Below, in pieces: positions 1-5,401 of a stretch of 5,439 bases of DNA. The DNA comes from Alphaproteobacteria bacterium UBA6189 (GTDB lineage: Bacteria > Pseudomonadota > Alphaproteobacteria > Rickettsiales > UBA3002). Under the pieces are notes generated by a model, which saw nothing but the letters and a program-made list of their open reading frames with translations, was not told where the DNA came from and did no database searches. Positions within the stretch are counted from its first letter, which is position 1. Every line of letters starts with the position of its first letter. The stretch is from positions 1 to 5,439 of the forward strand of contig DITH01000041.1 in NCBI GenBank assembly GCA_002422745.1, read 5' to 3'. A program made the position numbers and the translations under genes.

Positions 1-383
1 TCGACCCACAGGACGCCGATCTTTTCCGGGCGGTCGAGCGCGGCCGCGACCGTGCCGATGGAAATGCTGTGGTCGCCGCCCAGGTAAATACCGATTTCGC
101 CCGTATCAGCGATGGCCCGCGCGCGGGCGTAAACGTCGCGGCAGACGCCGGCGACGGCGGCAGCGTGGTGGGCCAGCCCGTCGGACGGGTCTTCGTCGAT
201 CTCTTCGACGACCGGCGCGGCGACGTTGCCCTCATCGACCACGTCCAGGCCGAGGCCGGTGAGGCGCTTTTGCAGCCCAGCATAGCGGATGGCGCTCGGC
301 CCCATGTCGACTCCACGGCGACTCTGGCCGAAGTCCATCGGTACGCCGAGGATATGGATGGGCAGGCGGGTTGGTGAGGTCAT
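1..383 (-). CDS. rocF: Arginase, N-terminal part (3' end cut by window edge)
   Basis: Hydrolyses L-arginine to L-ornithine and urea with a two-manganese centre in the cytoplasm. The minus strand reads 127 complete codons starting MTSPTRLPIHILGVPMDFG, followed by a GRRGVDMGPSAIRYAGL-like stretch (here SRRGVDMGPSAIRYAGL), which is typical of true arginases rather than agmatinases. G102-G103-D104-H105-S106 is the family's GGDHS metal-site motif (H105 is a metal ligand). The frame leaves the window in VLWV plus two bases of the expected D of the WVDAH metal motif. Family members are about 300 residues, so roughly 60% is missing. I chose the ATG at 383 because AGGA (395-392) lies 8 nt upstream; an in-frame ATG at 392 would add only MKP. 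The start is SD-led, unlike the genes after ~900. The agmatinase/formimidoylglutamase relatives are less likely. Confidence 0.92.
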   Translation of the reverse strand, partial: MTSPTRLPIHILGVPMDFGQSRRGVDMGPSAIRYAGLQKRLTGLGLDVVDEGNVAAPVVEEIDEDPSDGLAHHAAAVAGVCRDVYARARAIADTGEIGIYLGGDHSISIGTVAAALDRPEKIGVLWV

Positions 384-419
384 GGGCTTCATCCTACGTG
401 CAAGGCTGGTGCGCGGCTC

Positions 420-425
420 ATTATA
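420..425 (-). promoter_or_regulatory. Putative -10 box of the arginase gene
   Basis: On the minus strand the hexamer TATAAT is a perfect match to the sigma70-type -10 consensus. It lies 36 nt before the ATG at 383, so transcription would begin near 413 and leave a leader of about 30 nt carrying the AGGA ribosome site at 395-392. No good -35 box is seen at 16-18 nt spacing (candidates read CATCCC to CCCATC), so the call rests on the -10 and its position. Confidence 0.4.
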
Positions 426-463
426 CATGATCGCGCGGGGAGGGATGGGAGGAAAGGAAATTG

Positions 464-730
464 AACCACAAAGGTGCGAAGGACACAAAGGGGCTGAACC
501 GCAGAGACGCAGAGGACGCGGAGGTCACGCAGAGGGGAAGGAAGATTAACCGCCAAGTCGCCAAGGACGCCAAGTTTGCGCCAAGGAAAGAAAACCTAAC
601 CGCAAAGGCGCAAAGGACACAAAGGATTCGCAAAGGGAGTTGTATTAAAACCTAACCGCCAAGTCGCCAAGAACGCCAAGAATGCGCCAAGAAAATATTC
701 CTTTGTGCCTCCTTTGTGTCCTTTGCGGTT
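464..730. repeat. Array of six GC-rich 39-nt intergenic repeat units
   Basis: Most of the 361-nt gap between the arginase and the hydrolase is a repeat array. Full 39-nt units sit at 497-535 (B), 548-586 (C), 598-636 (D) and 654-692 (E). A at 464-491 lacks the last 11 nt; F at 700-730 is inverted and lacks the 8-nt second block. Every full unit starts AACCGC and has four blocks of 11, 8, 9 and 11 nt, each ending in a GCNNAGG-like word. Spacers are 5 to 17 nt. Each unit keeps one variant throughout: AAAGG in A, D and F, AGAGG in B, CAAG in C and E. Because 39 is a multiple of three, the array stays open in several frames and yields low-complexity ORFs (such as 461-655 plus), which I regard as spurious. 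Similar repeats occur between genes in Chloroflexota and other large-genome bacteria; this comparison is from memory. No transposase is present, and the short spacers rule out CRISPR. Confidence 0.85.
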
Positions 731-737
731 AGGTTTT
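591..737. repeat. Perfect 18-bp inverted repeat linking repeat units D and F
   Basis: AAAACCTAACCGCAAAGG at 591-608 recurs as its exact reverse complement at 720-737. Unit E (647-659) shares the first 13 bases, AAAACCTAACCGC, so D, E and F share a flank outside the 39-nt unit. D and E are direct copies and F is inverted. A transcript through here could pair D or E with F, giving a long hairpin just downstream of the hydrolase stop (TCA at 745-747 on the plus strand). No T-run typical of an intrinsic terminator follows. Confidence 0.75.
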
Positions 738-744
738 ATGATGT

Positions 745-903
745 TCAATCTGCCAGGGCGGCGCGGTGGAAGGCGACGAGGCGTTGTTCATAGTCCGCGC
801 CGGCGACGGCGAGATAGTCGCCGTGGGACGCGCCTTCGACCACCCACAGCGCGACGTTCCCGCCGGCAGCCTGGGCGCGTTCGAGCATCTGGCGCGCGCC
901 GGG
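745..903 (-). CDS. Alpha/beta hydrolase, C-terminal fragment (broken at the junction)
   Basis: The minus strand encodes about 53 residues ending in HRAALAD and a TGA stop at 747-745. The stretch ARQMLERAQ, then ALWVVEGASHGDY, then a YEQRLVAFHRAAL tail matches the last helix-strand-helix of prolyl-oligopeptidase/dienelactone-type alpha/beta hydrolases. The His in GASHG (codon 825-823) would be the catalytic histidine. The strand carrying the catalytic Asp (an HGxxDxxVP-type motif) should come about 10-20 residues earlier. Instead the frame runs into AEAARRAGKITFNEP, which is antisense to the pilin and has no such motif. The hydrolase homology therefore stops near 895-905 and the N-terminal part is absent. 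The frame stays open to 1080, but that extension is not part of the protein. Specific substrate unknown. Confidence 0.6.
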   Translation of the reverse strand, partial: PGARQMLERAQAAGGNVALWVVEGASHGDYLAVAGADYEQRLVAFHRAALAD

Positions 904-905
904 CT
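886..905. other. Probable join between two unrelated sequences
   Basis: Homology to the minus-strand hydrolase ends here and homology to the plus-strand pilin begins here; neither gene has its N-terminal part. The 10-bp perfect palindrome GGCGCGCGCC at 891-900 sits in the overlap. To the left are an SD-led arginase, GC-rich repeats and very GC-rich codons; to the right are alphaproteobacterial genes with less extreme composition and apparently leaderless starts. A chimeric assembly or amplification artefact explains this most simply; a genuine rearrangement or transfer is possible. The exact base cannot be fixed because both frames read plausibly over about 20 nt. Confidence 0.6.
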
Positions 906-1326
906 CATTAAAGGTGATTTTACCGGCACGGCGGGCGGCCTCGGCACCACCCATGGCATCCTTGGCACCAACCTGCCGGAAAGTGCTGTGGCCGATGTCG
1001 GGTTTTACTTCGACCATGCCGACAACCTCAACGGTTACGTCAGCAGCGATAGTGTGCTGTTCGATGGGCAATACGGCCATTATCTCACCGTCGGCTGGCA
1101 GGATCCGGCCAGCAATGTGCTACCCGTTGGCGCATTTTTAACCCCGCGGGAAGCCCTGCAAGTCGACGAAAAATTTGATGATGCGCGCCCCGCCTACGGT
1201 AGCATCCGCGCCTTTAAAAGTGCCCGCCACAGCAATTGCCTGACCAGCGATACCGCCGCCAGCGCCGCCTACGCGGTAGGCTACGGCAGTGAAGCCTGTG
1301 GACTGGCCTTCATCGTGGGCATGTAA
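886..1326 (+). CDS. Type IV pilin / type II pseudopilin-like protein, C-terminal part (5' truncated)
   Basis: About 146 residues up to TAA at 1324-1326 resemble the C-terminal region of the large alphaproteobacterial prepilin-type proteins. Visible elements in order: HLARAGLIKGDFTGT (the 'W..L..AGLI.G.Y.G' block), a GFYFDHADNLNGY segment, GQYGHYLTVG, then LTPREALQVDEKFDDARPAYG, which matches the usual 'LTP.QA..ID.K.DDG.P..G' block. Two cysteines follow (in SNCLTSD and EACGLAF), in the place where these proteins often carry a disulfide. The expected GFTLVE-type cleavage site and N-terminal membrane helix are missing. The frame stays open back to an ATG at 766, but those 40 codons are antisense to the hydrolase and do not look like pilin. 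Role, by family: an extracellular or periplasmic pilus subunit; which system is unknown. It lies 61 nt before usg. Confidence 0.6.
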   Translation, partial: HLARAGLIKGDFTGTAGGLGTTHGILGTNLPESAVADVGFYFDHADNLNGYVSSDSVLFDGQYGHYLTVGWQDPASNVLPVGAFLTPREALQVDEKFDDARPAYGSIRAFKSARHSNCLTSDTAASAAYAVGYGSEACGLAFIVGM

Positions 1327-1372
1327 GTCTGACGCCCAGCCTCATTTTCCCGCTGCATCGCCACTGTTTTTA

Positions 1373-1381
1373 TGCTACAAT
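1373..1381 (+). promoter_or_regulatory. Extended -10 promoter of usg (leaderless type)
   Basis: TGCTACAAT is an extended -10 (TGN plus TACAAT, 5 of 6 to consensus). It ends 6 nt before the usg ATG, so the predicted transcription start falls on or next to the A of the start codon. The -35 region (around 1353-1358, CTGCAT) is poor, which fits an extended -10. No purine-rich Shine-Dalgarno precedes the ATG. Confidence 0.5.
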
Positions 1382-1387
1382 GCAGGC

Positions 1388-1660
1388 ATGGCTACAGATC
1401 GTGAACTTCAATTACTCCTGCGCGATTACCGCCTCACCACGGCGGAGATTCTCTACCATTTTCCCGACCACCCCTCTTTGCTGCAAAGCTATGTCTGGCA
1501 GGAACTCGATCTCGCCCCGAAATTTCCCGTTCTGGGCAAATTCATCAGCTTCTGGAACCGTGAGCTCGACGGAAAAATCCACTCGGTGAAGGTGATGCAT
1601 GCCGAGTTAATTACCCCGGCGGAATTTCACCGCGCCGGAACCGCCATCCAAATTCATTAA
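1388..1660 (+). CDS. usg: Usg family protein
   Basis: A 90-residue protein of the Usg family, named for a gene beside the tryptophan genes in Caulobacter; its biochemical role is unknown. The diagnostic core is intact: LTTAEILYHFPDHPSLLQSY at residues 16-35, VWQELDLAPKFPVLGKFISF following directly, then a WNRELDGKIHSVKV segment and a LITPAEF tail. Length matches the usual 80-95 residues. The ATG at 1388 is preferred over the longer upstream frame from 1289 because that extension lies in the pilin tail and the gap before usg, and because the -10 box at 1376-1381 places the transcript start at this ATG. No signal peptide or membrane segment is seen. It points strongly to Alphaproteobacteria. 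It is followed after 41 nt by the glycosyltransferase, which seems to have its own promoter; no trp gene is visible nearby. Confidence 0.93.
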   Translation: MATDRELQLLLRDYRLTTAEILYHFPDHPSLLQSYVWQELDLAPKFPVLGKFISFWNRELDGKIHSVKVMHAELITPAEFHRAGTAIQIH

Positions 1661-1666
1661 TCCACA

Positions 1667-1695
1667 TTGCCGCGATATCAAAAGCGGCCTATAGA
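1667..1695 (+). promoter_or_regulatory. Promoter of the glycosyltransferase gene (leaderless type)
   Basis: TTGCCG (1667-1672) and TATAGA (1690-1695) each match 4 of 6 consensus positions and are separated by the ideal 17 nt. The -10 ends 6 nt before the ATG at 1702, so the mRNA would start at or next to the start codon; no Shine-Dalgarno is present. The inverted repeat GCCGC (1669-1673) / GCGGC (1684-1688) lies inside the promoter and flanks the spacer, possibly an operator or chance. Confidence 0.5.
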
Positions 1696-1701
1696 CGATC
1701 G

Positions 1702-3744
1702 ATGCGTATCGTCAATATCATGCTGGGCGGCAAGCATGGCGGGCTGGAGCAGGCTGTCGTCGATTACGCATGCGCGCTCGCCGCGATGGGCCATTCATCG
1801 GAAGCCATCGTGCGTCACGACGCCTCCATGTTCCCCCGCCTGCACGAAGCCCGGATTCCCACTCATACGTTGCGCATGCCGCAAAACTGGAATCCTTTAG
1901 CGCATGCCCGACTTAATCGCCTGCTGCGCCGATATGACATGGCTATTCTGCATGGCAATCGCGCGGCCATCCTGGCCCGCCACGCTTCAGCCGCCACCCC
2001 ACTGGTCGCGGTTGCCCATAGCCGTTTTTTTACTCCCTACCCTGAATTCGAGGCGATTATCACCCCCTCCCCGCGGATGGCCGAGCATTTGCGGCTGCAT
2101 GCAGGTTGCCCTATTCATCTCGTCCCGAATATGATCGAGATCCCCGCCGCCGCGCCGCGACAGGCATGGCGTAATCCGCCGGTCATCGGCGTGCTCGGCC
2201 GGTTCGATCCGGTAAAAGGCATCGACCTGTTTATCGACGCGCTGGCCATCCTGCATCAGCGTGGCATTCCGTGCCGGGCGCGCATCGGCGGCGACGGCGC
2301 CTTGCGCGGTGAACTCCAGCGCTATGCGCTGACGCGCGGCGTCGCGCACAGCATCGAATGGCTCGGCTGGGTGAAAGATAAATCCGCTTTTTTCGAGAAG
2401 ATCGACCTTTTCTGCCTGCCCTCACGTAGCGAAACCTTTCCCATCACACTGCTCGAAGCGCTCGCCCATGGCGTACCATCGATCGCCACCGATTGTGGTG
2501 GCCCCAGCGCCATCCTGACCGAACATAGCGGCCTGCTCGCAGCAGTCAGCGCCAGCGGCATCGCCGATGCACTCGCCCATGCGCTCACCCACCAGGAAAG
2601 CGCTACTGCGATGGGCGAAGCCGGGCGAACCCATGTAGCCGAGCAATTTGCTATCCCGGTCGTTACCCGGCGTTTGCATGAAACCGTCATGAATATTGCC
2701 GCTCATCCCGCGCCGGTATTCAATCTTATGTTTGGCCGTTTGCGCGGCGGGCTCGAGCAGGCCGCGGTCGATTATGCCGAGGCGTTAACCCATGGCGGAG
2801 TAGCACATACGACGCTTCTGTCGCCGGATGCCGCGATAGCCTCGACGCTGAAAGCGCGCGAAGAACCGATCATTCACCTCGGCAATTACGGCTGGTGGGA
2901 TTGGCTGGCCATCATCCGATTGCGCCGCTTGGTGCGCCGCCGCCGTGCCCGGGCGTTGATTTGTCACGGTAACCGCGCGCTTAGCCTCGCACGGCGGGCA
3001 GCACATCACCTTGCTCCGGTGATTGCCGTGGCCCATAATTACCGCACCACGCAGTTTCTCGCTGCCGATGCCTGCCTCGCTATTACCGCCCATGCAAAAC
3101 ACCACCTCATCGCCGATGGTGTACCGGCCGGCCGCATCCATTTCATGCCCAACATGGTACGCCTGCCCGAACAATTGCACGTGGTCACCCCGGCCACACC
3201 GCCGGTGATCGGTACATTTGGCCGCCTCATCGCCCGCAAAGGGTTTCAGGACTGGCTCGAAGCACTCGCCCTGCTGCGTAACCGCGGCGTGGCATTTACC
3301 GCCCGGCTTGGGGGCGATGGCGAGGATTACGCCGAACTTGCCCAGCAGGTAGAAACCCTGGGGCTGACGTCGCACGTAACGCTCACCGGTTGGGTCGATG
3401 CCGGCCGCTTCCTTCGCGAACTCGACCTGTTCGTGTTGCCTTCCCGTCACGAGCCCTTCGGCATCGCGCTGATCGAGGCGATGGCCCATGGCGTACCGAG
3501 CATCGCCACCGCCGTCGAAGGCCCCCGAGAAATCATCACCCACGAACAGGAAGGGTTGCTGGTCCCTGCACAGGACCCCGCCGCTATGGCCGACGCGATG
3601 CAGCGCCTGCTGGCCGATCCTGCCTTGTCGCGTCATTTGGCCGATGCAGCCTACCGGCGCGTGGCGCAGGAATACACACTCAACGCCATGGCCGACCGCT
3701 TGAAAACGGCGTTGTACGGCATTATCTCGGCTTATCATGGTTGA
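1702..3744 (+). CDS. Tandem two-domain GT4 family glycosyltransferase
   Basis: A 680-residue cytoplasmic protein made of two full GT-B glycosyltransferases in a row, likely using nucleotide-sugar donors to build a cell-surface glycan; donor and acceptor cannot be read from sequence. Unit 1 is residues 1 to ~336, unit 2 ~337 to 680, with equivalent positions 336-341 apart. Paired motifs: GGLEQAVVDYA (13-23) and GGLEQAAVDYA (from 349); HGNRA at 84 and 422; the phosphate-binding GR...KG loop with R167/K172 and R508/K513; GGDG; GW followed by DLF.LPSR; and EX7E as E244/E252 and E584/E592, followed by AHGVPSIAT in both. Normal GT4 enzymes are 350-400 residues, so this is a duplication-fusion, not a read-through: there is no stop, and a short linker (AAHPAPVFN) joins the units. 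No signal peptide or membrane helix is evident. It overlaps ygfZ by 8 nt. Confidence 0.9.
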   Translation: MRIVNIMLGGKHGGLEQAVVDYACALAAMGHSSEAIVRHDASMFPRLHEARIPTHTLRMPQNWNPLAHARLNRLLRRYDMAILHGNRAAILARHASAATPLVAVAHSRFFTPYPEFEAIITPSPRMAEHLRLHAGCPIHLVPNMIEIPAAAPRQAWRNPPVIGVLGRFDPVKGIDLFIDALAILHQRGIPCRARIGGDGALRGELQRYALTRGVAHSIEWLGWVKDKSAFFEKIDLFCLPSRSETFPITLLEALAHGVPSIATDCGGPSAILTEHSGLLAAVSASGIADALAHALTHQESATAMGEAGRTHVAEQFAIPVVTRRLHETVMNIAAHPAPVFNLMFGRLRGGLEQAAVDYAEALTHGGVAHTTLLSPDAAIASTLKAREEPIIHLGNYGWWDWLAIIRLRRLVRRRRARALICHGNRALSLARRAAHHLAPVIAVAHNYRTTQFLAADACLAITAHAKHHLIADGVPAGRIHFMPNMVRLPEQLHVVTPATPPVIGTFGRLIARKGFQDWLEALALLRNRGVAFTARLGGDGEDYAELAQQVETLGLTSHVTLTGWVDAGRFLRELDLFVLPSRHEPFGIALIEAMAHGVPSIATAVEGPREIITHEQEGLLVPAQDPAAMADAMQRLLADPALSRHLADAAYRRVAQEYTLNAMADRLKTALYGIISAYHG

Positions 3745-4549
3745 CCGTTTTTTCATTCATCTCGAAGGCGACGATCGCTTGAGTTTTCTGCAGAGCATCC
3801 TGACGCAGGACGTGCAGAAACTGGTGGAGGAAAAAATCCTCTTCGCCGGGCTGCTATCGCCGCAGGGAAAATTGCTCCACGATCTGTTCCTGATCGACCG
3901 TGGTGACCATGTGCTGATCGATACCGACGCGACGCATGGCCCCACCCTCCTCAAGCGCCTCACCATGTATAAATTGCGCGCCAGGGTTTCCCTGCGCGAC
4001 GCCAGTGCCGACTGGCAACTTATCTTCAGTGACGACGGCCTCGCCGATCCTCGCCATGTGTTACTGCCGCATCGGCTATATTTGCCAGCCAATGCGGTGC
4101 CACCTGTCGGCGCGATGGAGCCCGGCGAAGCCCATGTCGCCCGCCTGCAGCTCGGCATTCCCCAGTTGGGCGACGGTATCGCGCCCGATACCGTCACGGC
4201 GATGGATGCAGGCTACGACGCCCTCAACGCCATCAGCTTTACTAAAGGCTGTTATGTCGGGCAGGAAGTCACCGCACGCATGCATTACAAATCCATCGCC
4301 CGCAAAGGCTTCTTCCTCGTTCGCGGGTTGGAGCCGCTAACTGTCGGCGCTGCCATCGAGCATGCAGGCCGTATCATCGGTCAGCTCACCTGCACCCATG
4401 GTTCGCTCGGGCTGGCCCTGCTGAAATTCGACGATGCACTGGCCGAGCCATTCACTCCACAGATCGATCAGCAGCCCGTACGCATCACCCTTCCGGCATG
4501 GATGGAAGCTAAACGCGCGCTGTATCTGGCTTCGCTCCCGGCGCAATAA
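3737..4549 (+). CDS. ygfZ: YgfZ/CAF17/GcvT-like folate-binding protein
   Basis: A 270-residue member of the COG0354 family related to the glycine-cleavage T-protein. By family knowledge it binds tetrahydrofolate and supports maturation of certain [4Fe-4S] proteins, such as the MiaB tRNA-modifying enzyme. The signature KGCYVGQEVTAR runs from K170 to R181, with the conserved Cys at C172. The N-terminus fits the family: FFIHLEGDDRLSFLQSILTQ followed by DV, then a FAGLLSPQGKLLHDLFLI segment. Length is normal for alphaproteobacterial members. The ATG at 3737 lies inside the last codons of the glycosyltransferase (shared ATGGTTGA), so translation is probably coupled and the two share a transcript; no separate promoter or Shine-Dalgarno is obvious. 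No functional link to the glycosyltransferase is known. Confidence 0.92.
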   Translation: MVDRFFIHLEGDDRLSFLQSILTQDVQKLVEEKILFAGLLSPQGKLLHDLFLIDRGDHVLIDTDATHGPTLLKRLTMYKLRARVSLRDASADWQLIFSDDGLADPRHVLLPHRLYLPANAVPPVGAMEPGEAHVARLQLGIPQLGDGIAPDTVTAMDAGYDALNAISFTKGCYVGQEVTARMHYKSIARKGFFLVRGLEPLTVGAAIEHAGRIIGQLTCTHGSLGLALLKFDDALAEPFTPQIDQQPVRITLPAWMEAKRALYLASLPAQ

Positions 4550-4590
4550 GAATTTAGGAAAAAATTACGGCGCGCCGGGCCGATTGTATT

Positions 4591-4618
4591 TTGTCCTGAG
4601 CGTCCTACATGGTACCAT
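4591..4618 (+). promoter_or_regulatory. Candidate promoter of yqgE
   Basis: TTGTCC (4591-4596) and TACCAT (4613-4618) are separated by 16 nt and would start transcription about 25 nt before the yqgE ATG. The -10 lies within a perfect 10-bp palindrome, ATGGTACCAT (4609-4618). A second palindrome, CGGCGCGCCG (4568-4577), lies just upstream. Both boxes match only 4 of 6 positions, so the call is tentative. Confidence 0.35.
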
Positions 4619-4648
4619 ACGATCAATAAGAAACGGAAACCGCGTCCC

Positions 4649-5347
4649 ATGAAATCGCTCTTCAAAACGGTTGGCACTATGTTCACAAGCGACAAAGCCG
4701 AGTTGGCTACCGCCAGCGTTCACGCACCCCATACCAATATTGCCATAAAAACCCCCGTCATCGCCCCGCAGGTGATCGACGCGTCGGCGGGCGTTGGCTA
4801 TCTCACTGGCCAGTTGCTGGTGGCCACCCCGGTCATCGATACTGGCTGCTTCCAGAAATCGGTAATTTATGTGTTCGCCCATTCCGAAACGGGCGCCATG
4901 GGCATTATCATTAACCAGCCGCTGGAATTGGTGAACTATGCCTCCCTGCTGGAGGACGCTCAGCTGCCGCCCGAATCCGGCGATAAGCAGTTGTCGGTGT
5001 ATTTCGGTGGGCCGATGGAACGCGCGCGCGGCTTTGTCATCCATAGCAGCGAATATAAGCGCGACTTCACCCTCATGCATCACGGCGATATCGCCATTAC
5101 CGCCTCCACCGCCATCCTGCAGGAAATGGCCGCGGGCGACGGCCCCGCCAAAGCGGCGCTTATCGTGGGCTATGCGGGGTGGACAGCCGGGCAGCTCGAA
5201 GCCGAAATCGAGCAGAACAGCTGGATCACCGTTCCCGCCACGCCGGAATTGGTCTTTGGCACCGAAAACGATCTGAAATGGGCCACCGCCAGCCAGTCAC
5301 TCGGCATCGACATGGCGTTCTTCAGCACCACGGTCGGGCACGCCTAA
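4649..5347 (+). CDS. yqgE: YqgE/AlgH family protein (UPF0301)
   Basis: A 232-residue protein of the YqgE/AlgH (DUF179) family. The family is widespread in Proteobacteria; it was named AlgH in Pseudomonas for an effect on alginate and gene regulation, but its molecular activity is not settled. Family blocks in order: GYLTGQLLVATPVIDTGCF from G50, GAMGIIINQP at 82-91, YFGGPME at 118-124, RGFVIHS at 127-133, and GYAGWTAGQLEAEI at 174-187, followed by NSW. The core is complete. Unusual is a polar N-terminal extension of about 48 residues; relatives usually begin close to the GQLLVATP block. An in-frame GTG at 4772 (codon 42) would give the usual length of ~191 residues but has no Shine-Dalgarno, whereas the ATG at 4649 has a weak one (CGGAA, 4634-4638) and a candidate promoter upstream. 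The start is therefore not certain. It follows ygfZ after 99 nt. Confidence 0.92.
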   Translation: MKSLFKTVGTMFTSDKAELATASVHAPHTNIAIKTPVIAPQVIDASAGVGYLTGQLLVATPVIDTGCFQKSVIYVFAHSETGAMGIIINQPLELVNYASLLEDAQLPPESGDKQLSVYFGGPMERARGFVIHSSEYKRDFTLMHHGDIAITASTAILQEMAAGDGPAKAALIVGYAGWTAGQLEAEIEQNSWITVPATPELVFGTENDLKWATASQSLGIDMAFFSTTVGHA

Positions 5348-5389
5348 CCAGTTTCTCCAAAATGTCATACTGCGTCGCCCGCCTTACGC

Positions 5390-5395
5390 TATAAG
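5390..5395 (+). promoter_or_regulatory. Putative -10 box before the ATG at 5402 (leaderless type)
   Basis: TATAAG matches 5 of 6 -10 positions and ends 6 nt before ATG 5402, the same spacing seen before usg and the glycosyltransferase. No convincing -35 is found. The box lies in a small stem (CGCT/AGCG, 5387-5397). Confidence 0.35.
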
Positions 5396-5401
5396 CGCCC
5401 G

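Noticed and set aside
461..655. Small ORF beginning MNHKGAKDTKG (and the overlapping frames at 289-549 and 421-633)
   Set aside because: They are read-through of the 39-nt repeat array, whose length is a multiple of three; low-complexity products of this kind are well-known false genes.
464..730. CRISPR array
   Set aside because: Units are imperfect, one is inverted, spacers are only 5-17 nt of unequal length, and no cas gene is present.
745..1080. One 111-residue minus-strand protein
   Set aside because: Only the C-terminal ~53 residues look like a hydrolase; the rest is antisense to the pilin and lacks the expected catalytic Asp motif.
766..1326. One 186-residue plus-strand protein starting at ATG 766
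   Set aside because: The first 40 codons are antisense to the hydrolase tail and have no pilin cleavage site or membrane helix; the frame is open by chance across the join.
1669..1688. Intrinsic terminator after usg
   Set aside because: The stem is only 5 bp with a 10-nt loop and no T-run follows; it overlaps a better promoter reading.
2785..3756. Long 323-codon open frame on the minus strand
   Set aside because: It lies antisense to the second glycosyltransferase unit, whose family motifs are unmistakable on the plus strand; the antisense product has no recognisable domain.
4568..4590. Terminator after ygfZ made of CGGCGCGCCG plus a T-rich stretch
   Set aside because: The palindrome can form only a 3-bp stem with a 4-nt loop and the following T-rich part is broken by other bases.
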